From Faucicola sp032089155 (lineage in GTDB: Bacteria; Pseudomonadota; Gammaproteobacteria; Pseudomonadales; Moraxellaceae), in assembly GCA_032089155.1 (NCBI GenBank), contig DAMDEV010000057.1, positions 1-14,715 on the forward strand: 14,715 nucleotides of DNA, read 5' to 3'. Numbering within the stretch: the first letter of the stretch is position 1; the number at the start of each line of letters is the position of its first letter. The notes under the pieces were generated by a model that saw only the letters and a list, made by a program, of their open reading frames with translations, was not told the origin of the DNA and ran no database searches. The position numbers were made by a program, and so were the translations under genes. This document shows, piece after piece, positions 1-8,155 of the stretch.

Positions 1-722
1 CCACTAAAGCCAAAGGTACTATCTTTCGACTCGCCATTGTCGACCGCGGTGATACTACAGCCACTACCCAAATGCGCGATGATTAAGCGTTTTTTGGCAA
101 TCTTTGGGAGATAAGTTTCAAGTTTGCGCATAATCGCCTGATACGATAAACCATGAAAGCCATAACAGCGCACGCCTTGATCGCGCAGCGATTTTGGGAG
201 CGCATAGCTAGACCAAATCTCTGGGCGATGGTAGTGAAACGCGGTATCAAAGGCAGCGATGTGCACCAGTTTTGTATCAATGGCTTGCAGCGTTTTGACC
301 ACAGATAGGGCAGGAGGCTGATGTAGCGGACATATCGGTGATAACTCCACCAAATGCGCCATCACTGTCTCGTTGATCACCACAGGAACATGATAGTGTT
401 TGCCCCCATGGACCACTCGGTGGATACAGACAATCTCACGCGCAGGAAAGGTCTGTTTGACACGAGTAAACAAGCTTACCGCGGTGTCTGTCAGGCTATC
501 TTGGGGTTCCCAGTCAGACAAAGATTGTGGCATGGCGTGCCAGACTTTGTTTTTGGTTTTTAGGTTGATATTGACATCAAACAAGGGTGACCACGCAAGG
601 GGGGATGAGTCGACTGCCTTAGCCGTGTCGTACGCCGCCATTTTGATAGTCGCTGAACCCACGTTAAAGGTCACCACAATCGGGTGAGTCGAGTCAGTAT
701 GCCTCATTACAGAATCGTTCAT
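1..722 (-). CDS. ackA: Acetate kinase family (AckA-like), 3' part missing
   Basis: Reversible transfer of phosphate between ATP and acetate (or propionate), giving acetyl phosphate; cytoplasmic ASKHA-fold kinase. The frame is open for 240 codons from an ATG at 722 to the left edge, so about the last 40% is outside. Visible motifs, in order: NVGSATIK near residue 20 (family N-x-GSSSxK), HRVVHGG near 105, CPLHQP near 133 (usually APLHNP), AFDTAFH near 160, GFHGLSY near 190 (usually GAHGTSH), and AHLGSG...DNGESKDSTFGF at the edge (usually HLGNG...DTSMGF/L). The Asp of FDTAFH and the first His of the GFHG motif are kept. The later catalytic Arg motif (GTRSGD) is not in the window. The start lies 40 nt after the stop of the phosphate acetyltransferase gene, so the two are probably co-transcribed. 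Family call is firm; exact acyl substrate is uncertain because several motifs diverge. Confidence 0.88.
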   Translation of the reverse strand, partial: MNDSVMRHTDSTHPIVVTFNVGSATIKMAAYDTAKAVDSSPLAWSPLFDVNINLKTKNKVWHAMPQSLSDWEPQDSLTDTAVSLFTRVKQTFPAREIVCIHRVVHGGKHYHVPVVINETVMAHLVELSPICPLHQPPALSVVKTLQAIDTKLVHIAAFDTAFHYHRPEIWSSYALPKSLRDQGVRCYGFHGLSYQAIMRKLETYLPKIAKKRLIIAHLGSGCSITAVDNGESKDSTFGFS

Positions 723-728
723 GCTAGT

Positions 729-768
729 AATCTCAATTAATCTCAAGTAACCTGAATTAACATCAAGC
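729..768. repeat. Four imperfect 10-bp tandem units at the pta-ackA junction
   Basis: Units read AATCTCAATT, AATCTCAAGT, AACCTGAATT and AACATCAAGC on the plus strand. They cover the last codons and stop of the upstream gene and most of the 40-nt gap before the kinase start. May be slippage-derived or may space the ribosome binding region; no function can be assigned. Confidence 0.5.
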
Positions 769-1677
769 TTGTTTACGCTTTTGCGCAACGTAGGCGCCAA
801 GGGCAATAGAATACAGGCGGTCGAGTTCATCATCCGAACGACTGGTCAACACAATCGGCACTTTTGAACCCATGACAATGCCAGCGGCTTTGGCTTCGCC
901 CAAATAAATTAACTGTTTACCTAGCATATTCCCCGCTTCTAAGTCAGGTACCAGTAAAATATCGACATCGCCCGTGACAGGGGAGTGGATATGTTTGATA
1001 TCCGCAGACTGTTGGCTAATGGCATTGTCAAATGCTAGGGGCCCATCAAGCAAGGCGCCGGTGATTTGCCCACGGTCTGCCATTTTGCATAACGCCGCAG
1101 CATCAATGGTCGATTGCATTTGCGGTTTGACTTCTTCAACCGCTGCCAAGATGGCTACTTTAGGCTGCTCAATGTCCAGCGCGTGTGCAAAATCAATCGC
1201 ATTTTGCAAAATGTCTTTTTTGGTCAGCAAATCTGGCACCACGTTGAGTGCACAATCGGTTAAGGTCAAAAGCTTGTGATATGTGGGACTTTCCATTAAC
1301 CACACGTGGCTCATACGACGCTCGGTGCGTAGGTTTTGGGTTTTATCGATCAGGACACCCATTAACTCATCGGTATGCACCGAACCTTTGATGATAAAGT
1401 CGGCTTGCTGTTCACGAACCATTTTTGCGGCGATTTCAACCGCGTCATGGCTATGCTCAGCATCCACCAACATAAAGCCTGAAATATCTAAACTGGCGTC
1501 AGTAGCGGCTTTTTCGATTTTGTGTTTTGGACCGACCAAAATCGGGGTGATGATGTGGTGCTGATGTGCTTGGATACAAGATTGCAAAATGATATCGGTG
1601 GTAGGGTGCACCACCACGGCAGGGACAGGTGAGACAAAGCGCCCTTGTGCTAAAAGCTGCGAAAGTTTGGTTAACAT
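763..1677 (-). CDS. Phosphate acetyl/butyryltransferase family protein
   Basis: Transfers an acyl group (probably acetyl) between CoA and phosphate, supplying acetyl phosphate to the kinase encoded just downstream. About 304 residues, the size of the catalytic domain only. It resembles the C-terminal half of the fused enoyl-CoA hydratase/phosphate acetyltransferase proteins but lacks the MaoC-like N-terminal half, and is far shorter than the roughly 700-residue E. coli Pta. Visible family motifs: IKGSVHTDELMG, LRTERRMSHVW, DAAALCKMADRGQITG, DGPLAFDNAIS (residues 211-221), SPVTGDVDILLVPDLEAGNML and GIVMGSKVPIVLTSRSD near the C terminus. I chose the ATG at 1677 because AAGGG sits 7 nt upstream; in-frame ATGs at 1701 and 1710 have no such signal. 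Acetyl versus butyryl specificity cannot be read from the sequence; the kinase neighbour favours acetyl or propionyl. Adjacent to, but 191 nt away from, sbcC. Confidence 0.87.
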   Translation of the reverse strand: MLTKLSQLLAQGRFVSPVPAVVVHPTTDIILQSCIQAHQHHIITPILVGPKHKIEKAATDASLDISGFMLVDAEHSHDAVEIAAKMVREQQADFIIKGSVHTDELMGVLIDKTQNLRTERRMSHVWLMESPTYHKLLTLTDCALNVVPDLLTKKDILQNAIDFAHALDIEQPKVAILAAVEEVKPQMQSTIDAAALCKMADRGQITGALLDGPLAFDNAISQQSADIKHIHSPVTGDVDILLVPDLEAGNMLGKQLIYLGEAKAAGIVMGSKVPIVLTSRSDDELDRLYSIALGAYVAQKRKQA

Positions 1678-1868
1678 CGTGTTGCCCTTATGAGTTGACA
1701 TAAATAACACTGAGCATTCAGGTCTTGATTAAGCGAGCGCTAAACATTGACATAAAACAGTATGAACCAATGACATGACAGCAAGATGAATCGGTTGTTA
1801 CGGTGTGTTTACCGCGCCGCTTAACTTATTAGCTTAGCTTAATTTAGCTTAACCAAAGCTACCCTGAG
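1678..1868. other. Intergenic region between sbcC and the pta-like gene
   Basis: 191 nt with no gene. Positions 1829-1852 carry three overlapping copies of a TTAGCTTAA-like unit. I see no convincing hairpin plus T-run on the minus strand after sbcC, so transcription may continue into the acetyl-phosphate genes. A weak minus-strand promoter-like pair (TTGCTG, 16 nt, TACTGT, around 1755-1785) is possible but not strong. The ribosome binding site of the downstream gene (AAGGG) is at the low-coordinate end of this stretch. Confidence 0.4.
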
Positions 1869-4800
1869 TCAACTAATCTTGGTAATACCGGCACCGATAA
1901 TTTTACTGATACCCCCTGTTTGCGGCACTACTTGGATTTGACTGCTGATTCTATCTTTCAGCGCCTGAATATGGGAAATCACGCCAATTAGCTTGCCCGA
2001 TTGCTGTAGGTTGGTTAGGGTGTCGAGCGCTACATCGAGTGCCTCTTCATCCAGCGTACCAAAGCCTTCATCCAAAAACAGCGAATCCACTTGCATGCGG
2101 TGACTGGCCATATTTGACAGTCCCAATGCAAGCGACAAGCTGATAACAAAACTCTCACCGCCTGATAGATTTTTACTGGTGCGGATTTGCCCACCTTGGT
2201 AATTGTCCATCACATTGAGCATCAAAGGCTGCTCGCTATCAGCTATCAGCAAATAACGGTCGCTCATTTTTTTGAGCTGCTCATTGGCGTGGGCAACCAT
2301 GATATTAAAGGTCAAGCCTTGGGCAAAGTTACGGAATTTTTTGCCATCGCTTGAACCAATCAACTGATGCAATACCTTCCATTCTTCGGTATGGTTGCGC
2401 TGTTGGTTAATGGCATCTAATAGTTGCTGTTGGTTTTGTTTAAGGGCTTCATTGGCTGCTAGCTGCTGTTCAACGGCGCCCAATTGTTTTTGCTGCTCGC
2501 TAAATTGCTGTTGCAATTGCCCAAGCGCATCGAGCAATTGTTCAACTGACAGCGCAGTTTGGGGATGATCGAGTAACTGCTGCTGTGTGCGTTTGGCTTC
2601 AGTGAGTAGGTTATGATTGCGCTGCTGGCTGTCATGGAGTTGACTGGCAAGCTGTTGTAAGCGTTCTCGCTCGGTATCGACCAACATCGCAGCGCGATAA
2701 TCAGCATCATCTACAAAACCCAATGTCGCAAAACGCTGCTGGATATCGGCTTGTAGCGTTTGCTGGGCAGTTTTTAGTTGGGTGGTGCTAGTGGTCAAAG
2801 ATGCGATTTGTTGTTGCAAAATCTGCAGTTGACTTAGCTGCTCATGAAAGGCGGTTTGGCTGATTTGATAGTCCTGCAAAGCCTGATTTTTTGCTTGGAC
2901 TAACGCGTGAGAGACGATGTCTACCGCTTGTTCGCCAAACAAGGCGTATCGCTGCGCCTGTAGCTCGCTAATCTCTTGCGCCAATGCTTGCTGTCGCTGA
3001 TGGGCTTGGCGTTGATTTTGGGTTAAATGTTGCTGATCTGCCATCAATCGGGTGAGCGTTTGCTCAATCCCTGTGATGGTGTCATTGATATGGCTAAGCT
3101 TAGTTTCTAATCCTTGATAGCGCTGTAAAAGTTGCGCAAGGGTATCGATATGCTGATTTAATTGGGCATTCACATCCTGTGTGGTATCAAAACTAAAAGT
3201 GTGCTTGCGCGTTGCAAACGGCATCAGCAACTTGTCAATGCGCTGTATTAATTGATGTTGTTTGTCGGCGATAACCAATTGCTGGGCATCAATATCGCGG
3301 ATTCTGTCTTGGCGATGTTGCTGCTGATTTTGTAGCACGGTTTGTTGCTGCAAAACCTCATGGTATTGCTCGCTCAGTTTTGCTAATCGTTGCTGGGTTT
3401 GCTGCTGCTCGGATTGTACGGCTTCGATTTGCGTCAGTGAATCTTGCAGCGCTGCCAAAGCCTGCTGATTGTTGGTTTGTTCAGCCTTGATTATCGTCGT
3501 CAATGTTTGAAGCGCTTGGTGGGCTATATTGTCATCAGTGCTGGGGGCTACAACGGATGATAATGCTTCAATTGCCTGTTGTACAGGCTGAGCATGTATA
3601 AGGTGTTGGCTCGCAAGCTGTAATTGATTTAATAAACGTTGATTGTGTGCCTGTAGATGCTGCAAATGCTCATTGAGCTGTTGCTGGCTATTAGTGAGTG
3701 CATGCTCTTCAAGTAATAACTGCTGTAATTGGCGGTTGATGTCATCAAGCCGTTGTTTGGCAATCGCTAATTGTTGCTCGGTATCATCGGGCGTGTAGGG
3801 CTGACGGGTGGCGAAAGGATGCGCGGTTGACCCACACAGCGGGCAAGGTTCGCCGTGGCGTAATTTATCGCGCTCCTCGGTCAAATCTTGAATTTTTGCC
3901 AATAAAATCAAGTTGCGATTTAACAACTCGACGGTCTGCTCGGCGGCTTGTTGCTGCTGCTCGCTAGTTAGTCGTTGACTAGCAATCTGAGCCAATTGGG
4001 TTTGACCATCGGCTAACTGCTGCACAAATTGCTGATAGTGTTGTAGGTTGGTTTGCCAAGTCTGCACATCGCTTTGTATGGCGGCAAGCTGCTGGTGGGT
4101 TTGCCAATAAGTTTCAACCTGCTGTCGCAATGCTGCCGCTGATTGCCCTTGTGTCAGATGATACAATTGACTGGTTTGGCTATCTAAGTTTTGTCGATGC
4201 TCAGAAATTTGTGATTGCAACTGCGTGAGCTGAGATTGCAGAGCGCTGGCTTGCTGCTCATTGTGCTGAAAATCACCCTGTAACTGCTGCTGTTCGGTGA
4301 CTAAAGCCTGCGCTTGTTCACTGAGTGTTTGGCTAGTTTCTTGTAGCTGGGTGAGGGAGGCCAATGTTTGAGGCAAGGTTGTTGCCTCAGGGATTTGCTG
4401 CTGCGCTTGGATGAAATGCTTACGCTGTGTTTGCTGGCTAACAAGCTGCTGCTGCTGACTATCAATGCTTTGGGCATTATGAGCCAACTGCTCACTAAGC
4501 TGTGACAACTGCTGCGCAATCTCTTGGGCATACTGATGTTTTTGCCCAAGGGTAGTGTCAAGCTTGCGCACTTGGTTCAATAACGGTTGGGCTTGTTGCC
4601 AGTCGGTTTCGGTTTGCTGGGCTTGCGCTTGACGCTCATCTTGGTTTTTTTGAGCAAGTTGGTAATCGCGTTCGGCGGTGGGTAGCTGGTGTTGATAACT
4701 GGCAAGATCACTGAGCTGTGCGCTCAATAAATCGCGCTGATAATCAAGTTTTTTAATATCACCCGACACTTCAAGGGCTTTTAGTGCGCGCTGTAGTCGG

Positions 4801-5654
4801 GTTTTTTGTGGGGCAAATTGGCTTTCTTGCTCGGCAAGGTCGTGTGCTTCATGCTCAAGCTTGTAGATTTGGTGCGTGTAAGCGTCAAGGTTTTGTCGCC
4901 ATAGCTTATCAGACTCGATTTTAGTCATGGCGGTTTTGGTTTGATTGACGATGTCAACCAGAGCGTTTTTTTGTGAGGTTAGGCTTTGTACTTCTTCATC
5001 AGATAACACCGTCATGCCTGATAAGCGATCCGTGAGCGTCTTAAGTTCAGCGTCTGATTGGGTTTTAAACTCGTGTACTTTTCTTGAGATATCGCCATAG
5101 ATTTCGGTGCCGGTGATTTCTTCGAGCAGATTGGAGCGCTCATCGCTATTGGCTTGCAAAAAAGCGGCAAAACTGCCTTGCGCCAGTAGCATGGCACGGG
5201 TAAAACGGTCAAAATCCATGCCGGTGAATTCAGCGACCAGTTTTCTAGTTTTTCTGGTTTGGGTTTCAAGCGGTGGTAACTTTGTAGCATCATCGGTAAA
5301 AGGGGCGATTTCGTGCATTGGCGATTGCAAATTGCCTTCGGGGTTTTTTCTGGCGCGCTTTTGTAGCCAGGTACAGCGATAACTGCCATTTTTGGTGGCA
5401 AAAATCACTTCGCTTCGACATTCGCCGGTATGGCGTGACATGAGGTCATTTTTGCTTTGGGTAATCTCGCCCAAGCGTGGCGTCGCACCGTATAAGGCAA
5501 GACAAATGGCATCTAAAATGGTGCTTTTACCCGCCCCTGTCGAACCTGTGATGGCAAAAATACCTTCATCGGCATACGCGGCATGGCGAAAGTCAATTTC
5601 CCATTCGCCTTGCAATGAATTAAGGTTTTGAAAGCGTAGCTTTAAGATTCTCAT
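1869..5654 (-). CDS. sbcC: Exonuclease subunit SbcC (Rad50-type SMC ATPase)
   Basis: ATPase subunit of the SbcCD nuclease, which cuts hairpins and processes DNA ends; bacterial counterpart of Rad50. 1261 residues, somewhat longer than E. coli SbcC (1048). Order: Walker A GSTGAGKST (residues 37-45); long first coiled-coil arm (about 180-600); zinc-hook CPLC with C604 and C607, almost exactly mid-protein; second arm (about 615-1090); ABC signature LSGGES (1163-1168); Walker B SLFLDEGFGTLDEE with D1195/E1196 and D-loop D1202; H-loop histidine H1228. All ATPase and hook elements are intact. The arms are very rich in glutamine, including QQQQ runs, seen in DNA as repeated TTG/CTG triplets on the plus strand. 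The start overlaps the sbcD stop as ATGA, indicating translational coupling. The extra length is in the arms. Confidence 0.97.
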   Translation of the reverse strand: MRILKLRFQNLNSLQGEWEIDFRHAAYADEGIFAITGSTGAGKSTILDAICLALYGATPRLGEITQSKNDLMSRHTGECRSEVIFATKNGSYRCTWLQKRARKNPEGNLQSPMHEIAPFTDDATKLPPLETQTRKTRKLVAEFTGMDFDRFTRAMLLAQGSFAAFLQANSDERSNLLEEITGTEIYGDISRKVHEFKTQSDAELKTLTDRLSGMTVLSDEEVQSLTSQKNALVDIVNQTKTAMTKIESDKLWRQNLDAYTHQIYKLEHEAHDLAEQESQFAPQKTRLQRALKALEVSGDIKKLDYQRDLLSAQLSDLASYQHQLPTAERDYQLAQKNQDERQAQAQQTETDWQQAQPLLNQVRKLDTTLGQKHQYAQEIAQQLSQLSEQLAHNAQSIDSQQQQLVSQQTQRKHFIQAQQQIPEATTLPQTLASLTQLQETSQTLSEQAQALVTEQQQLQGDFQHNEQQASALQSQLTQLQSQISEHRQNLDSQTSQLYHLTQGQSAAALRQQVETYWQTHQQLAAIQSDVQTWQTNLQHYQQFVQQLADGQTQLAQIASQRLTSEQQQQAAEQTVELLNRNLILLAKIQDLTEERDKLRHGEPCPLCGSTAHPFATRQPYTPDDTEQQLAIAKQRLDDINRQLQQLLLEEHALTNSQQQLNEHLQHLQAHNQRLLNQLQLASQHLIHAQPVQQAIEALSSVVAPSTDDNIAHQALQTLTTIIKAEQTNNQQALAALQDSLTQIEAVQSEQQQTQQRLAKLSEQYHEVLQQQTVLQNQQQHRQDRIRDIDAQQLVIADKQHQLIQRIDKLLMPFATRKHTFSFDTTQDVNAQLNQHIDTLAQLLQRYQGLETKLSHINDTITGIEQTLTRLMADQQHLTQNQRQAHQRQQALAQEISELQAQRYALFGEQAVDIVSHALVQAKNQALQDYQISQTAFHEQLSQLQILQQQIASLTTSTTQLKTAQQTLQADIQQRFATLGFVDDADYRAAMLVDTERERLQQLASQLHDSQQRNHNLLTEAKRTQQQLLDHPQTALSVEQLLDALGQLQQQFSEQQKQLGAVEQQLAANEALKQNQQQLLDAINQQRNHTEEWKVLHQLIGSSDGKKFRNFAQGLTFNIMVAHANEQLKKMSDRYLLIADSEQPLMLNVMDNYQGGQIRTSKNLSGGESFVISLSLALGLSNMASHRMQVDSLFLDEGFGTLDEEALDVALDTLTNLQQSGKLIGVISHIQALKDRISSQIQVVPQTGGISKIIGAGITKIS

Positions 5655-7174
5655 TGCTGCCCCCCTTGCAAGCTTTCAAGCACTTCAGTATATCTTGACC
5701 ATAGCATGGGTTTTTGTTCTTCTAGCACTTGATGGGCAATTAGACAGCGTTCAAACACTTGTGTTGGGTTTAATTCTTCAAGTGACTCATCGATGTGCTG
5801 GCTTTGCATCACCTGATCGCGTTTTTGCTGATTTTTGATGCGTAGTACTTCAAGCCTAGCGTCTTTAACCAGTTCTGCGATTTTTTCTGATAAATCACCC
5901 ACGACTTCTTGCCCGTCATACACCACTTCAAGCCAAACCGATTGTTGAAATTTTTTTAGGCTGTGTAAGCGGGTTTTTATGGTTTGCCAATCGCCTTTGA
6001 GCGTTTGGATGGGTTGGAACACAGGAACAGGCAGTGATTGCAGGAGGGTAGTATTGCTAAGCTTGGCTATATTGTAAGGCTGTCTACTCATTTGTCCACT
6101 TAGATGATCACCGGGTTTCTCATACCCTGCTTCATAGCTCGCTTGTGCATCAACCTCTGCGTTAATCTCAGCCTCTGTATTTATCGCGCCAAGCATGGAT
6201 GATTCAGGCAACTCTTCATCCGCAAATAAATCCATCGACGTATGGCTCATCCTTTTGCGTTTGTTGACAGGGGTTGGCGCAGAGACAAGCGGTTTTTTTT
6301 GAATGGTTAAAGTTTGTAATGGCTGAGACAATAAGTCAGGCTTGGCATCAAATCGCAGCAAATGCACTTGTTTTTGCTGGCGACTTTCACCAAAACCCAT
6401 GGCAATGGGTGAGCCAGCGTAACGAATGTGTGGTTGTCCACCAACCGCTTGCGGGATATGCAAATGTCCAAGCGCCACATAGTCAATCTGGGGGTGAAAA
6501 ATCTCTGCACCGATACTACCAAGTGAGCCGACATACAAATCACGCACCCCATCGCCTTCCATCGTTTGCCCGCCCACAGTAAATAAGTGTCCCGTTGCCA
6601 CAATCGGAATGCTACGCTTATGTTTGGCTTGCAGCTGCGCTTGTTGCGCAATGGCAATATCGGCAATCTGTGCATAATGGGCTTTGATGCCTTGGGCAAG
6701 TTTTCGTTCCTTATCATCAAGGCGTTCGCCATGCCCGACGGTCCGCACATCACGGTCACGCAAGTAGGGCACAGCCATGACAATGAGCTCAGGTTGCCCT
6801 GCTTTATCTGATAACGTAATCACTTCATCAGTCGGCGTATCTGTCATACTACCGATGATATGGATGTTAAAGGCTTTGAGTAGCTGTTTGGGCGCCTCCA
6901 AAAAACTGGCTGAATCATGGTTGCCCGCTACGATAATTACATGGCGGCAATCGGTATGGCAAACTTGACTTAAAAAATCATAGTATAAATTTTGCGCTTG
7001 GTTGCTGGGCGCGGTGGTATCAAAAATATCCCCTGCAATCAATAGCACATCGACTTTTTGCTCACGCAGCGTCTGTAACTGCCAGTCTAAAAACTGCTTA
7101 AATTCATCATAGCGTGGCTTACCATAAAGCCTACGCCCCAAATGCCAATCTGATGTATGTAATAAAGTCAGCAT
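5651..7174 (-). CDS. sbcD: Exonuclease subunit SbcD (Mre11-type phosphoesterase)
   Basis: Nuclease subunit of SbcCD, a two-metal calcineurin-like phosphoesterase acting on DNA ends and hairpins. Metal-binding motifs are intact: D9-x-H11, GDIFD with D49, GNHD with N84-H85-D86, GHL with H195, GHLH with H236 and H238. The C-terminal capping region (FQPIQTLKGDW onward) and the region that contacts SbcC follow. At 507 residues it is about 100 longer than E. coli SbcD (400). The excess is a low-complexity, largely acidic stretch at about residues 295-380, between the phosphoesterase domain and the cap; it begins with a basic KRKR patch and contains runs such as EAEINAEVDAQ. The ATG at 7174 lies 6 nt after the oxyR stop, with AGAGG (inside the end of oxyR) about 11 nt upstream. 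The stop overlaps sbcC. Confidence 0.96.
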   Translation of the reverse strand: MLTLLHTSDWHLGRRLYGKPRYDEFKQFLDWQLQTLREQKVDVLLIAGDIFDTTAPSNQAQNLYYDFLSQVCHTDCRHVIIVAGNHDSASFLEAPKQLLKAFNIHIIGSMTDTPTDEVITLSDKAGQPELIVMAVPYLRDRDVRTVGHGERLDDKERKLAQGIKAHYAQIADIAIAQQAQLQAKHKRSIPIVATGHLFTVGGQTMEGDGVRDLYVGSLGSIGAEIFHPQIDYVALGHLHIPQAVGGQPHIRYAGSPIAMGFGESRQQKQVHLLRFDAKPDLLSQPLQTLTIQKKPLVSAPTPVNKRKRMSHTSMDLFADEELPESSMLGAINTEAEINAEVDAQASYEAGYEKPGDHLSGQMSRQPYNIAKLSNTTLLQSLPVPVFQPIQTLKGDWQTIKTRLHSLKKFQQSVWLEVVYDGQEVVGDLSEKIAELVKDARLEVLRIKNQQKRDQVMQSQHIDESLEELNPTQVFERCLIAHQVLEEQKPMLWSRYTEVLESLQGGQQ

Positions 7175-7186
7175 AAAAAATTATGC
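7171..7186 (-). promoter_or_regulatory. Hairpin across the oxyR stop and sbcD start
   Basis: In the minus-strand mRNA, GCATAA (7186-7181, containing the oxyR TAA) can pair with TTATGC (7176-7171, containing the sbcD ATG) around a TTTT loop: 6 perfect base pairs. Ribosomes finishing oxyR would melt it, which would couple sbcD translation to oxyR. The dyad is seen; the coupling role is inferred. Confidence 0.5.
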
Positions 7187-8155
7187 CTCTGTGGCGGGCT
7201 TCGCTGAAGTCATGGACTCAGAATCTATGATAGATGGGGTAGCTGGCGCAGACGCCAATTCACTATCGTGTAACCCTTGGGCAAACAAGCGACCTAATAG
7301 ATTAACATCATCGACCCGCGCATAGTTGAGACGGGTGACAAACGCCAAGCGGCGATGCGGACCGGCTTCATTGAGCGGCACTAACGACACATTGGCAGTT
7401 TGCTGGCGCACTTGCCCCGCTGCCATTTGCGGGACTAGCGTGGTGCCCATACCGCTGATAGCCATTTGAATCAACGTATGCAGGCTCGCTTCACTAAAGG
7501 CGTGTTTGACGCGGCTTTTATCGAGGTGACACACCGATAGCGCATGATCGGTCAAACAATGTCCTTCGCCTAGCAGCATCAAGTTACTGTTGGCTAACTC
7601 ATCGGCATTGATGCTGGGTAAGTTGGCATGTTTACTGTCTTTAGCAAATACCGCCAAAAACGTCTCTGACCAAAACTCAAATGATAGCATGCCGTCAGTA
7701 TTGTAAGGCAGCGCAATAATGGCGGTATCAATCGCGCCATAACGGACTTTTTCAAGCAATCGCTCAGTTTGTTCTTCTACCACATTGAGCTGAAACTGTG
7801 GGAATTGTTGGCGCAGTAGCGGCAATACCTTGGGTAACAAAAACGGCGCAATGGTTGGGATAATACCAATCGTCATCGGATAGGCGAGTGGGGTTTGGTG
7901 CGTCTGGGCGCGGGTCACCAAATCATTGACTTCGGCAAATATCCGCGTGGCTCGCTCAAGAATTTCCTCCCCAATCGGGGTGATTAGCACTTGTTTGTTG
8001 TTACGCTCAAAAATTTGGGTATCAAGCTGTTTTTCCAGCTCTGCAATCCCTAAGCTTAAAGCAGATTGTGAGATATTGCATTCTTCTGCTGCCCGTTTAA
8101 AATGCTTGTATTTGGCAACTGCCAATGCAAATTCTAATTGTCGTAATGTAATCAT
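7181..8155 (-). CDS. oxyR: LysR-type peroxide sensor OxyR
   Basis: Redox-switched transcription activator that senses hydrogen peroxide through a disulfide and induces peroxidase genes. 324 residues. The N-terminal winged helix-turn-helix is at about residues 1-60 (RQLEFALAVAKYKHFKRAAE, then the ISQSALSLGIAELEKQL recognition region). The regulatory domain begins near 93 with GIIPTIAPFLLPKVLP, very close to the E. coli OxyR segment. The decisive feature is GEGHCLTDHALSVC with C200 and C209, matching the redox pair C199/C208 of E. coli. A roughly 25-residue Ser/Ala/Pro-rich tail extends beyond the usual 305 residues. Divergent from ahpC and 6 nt before sbcD. The start has only a weak, distant purine-rich site (AAAGG 14 nt upstream), but no other start fits the family N terminus. 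Confidence 0.95.
   Translation of the reverse strand: MITLRQLEFALAVAKYKHFKRAAEECNISQSALSLGIAELEKQLDTQIFERNNKQVLITPIGEEILERATRIFAEVNDLVTRAQTHQTPLAYPMTIGIIPTIAPFLLPKVLPLLRQQFPQFQLNVVEEQTERLLEKVRYGAIDTAIIALPYNTDGMLSFEFWSETFLAVFAKDSKHANLPSINADELANSNLMLLGEGHCLTDHALSVCHLDKSRVKHAFSEASLHTLIQMAISGMGTTLVPQMAAGQVRQQTANVSLVPLNEAGPHRRLAFVTRLNYARVDDVNLLGRLFAQGLHDSELASAPATPSIIDSESMTSAKPATEA

Noticed and set aside
4301..5401. Additional ORFs inside sbcC in other frames, on both strands
   Set aside because: They are shadows of the long Gln-rich gene, with no ribosome sites or recognisable protein features.
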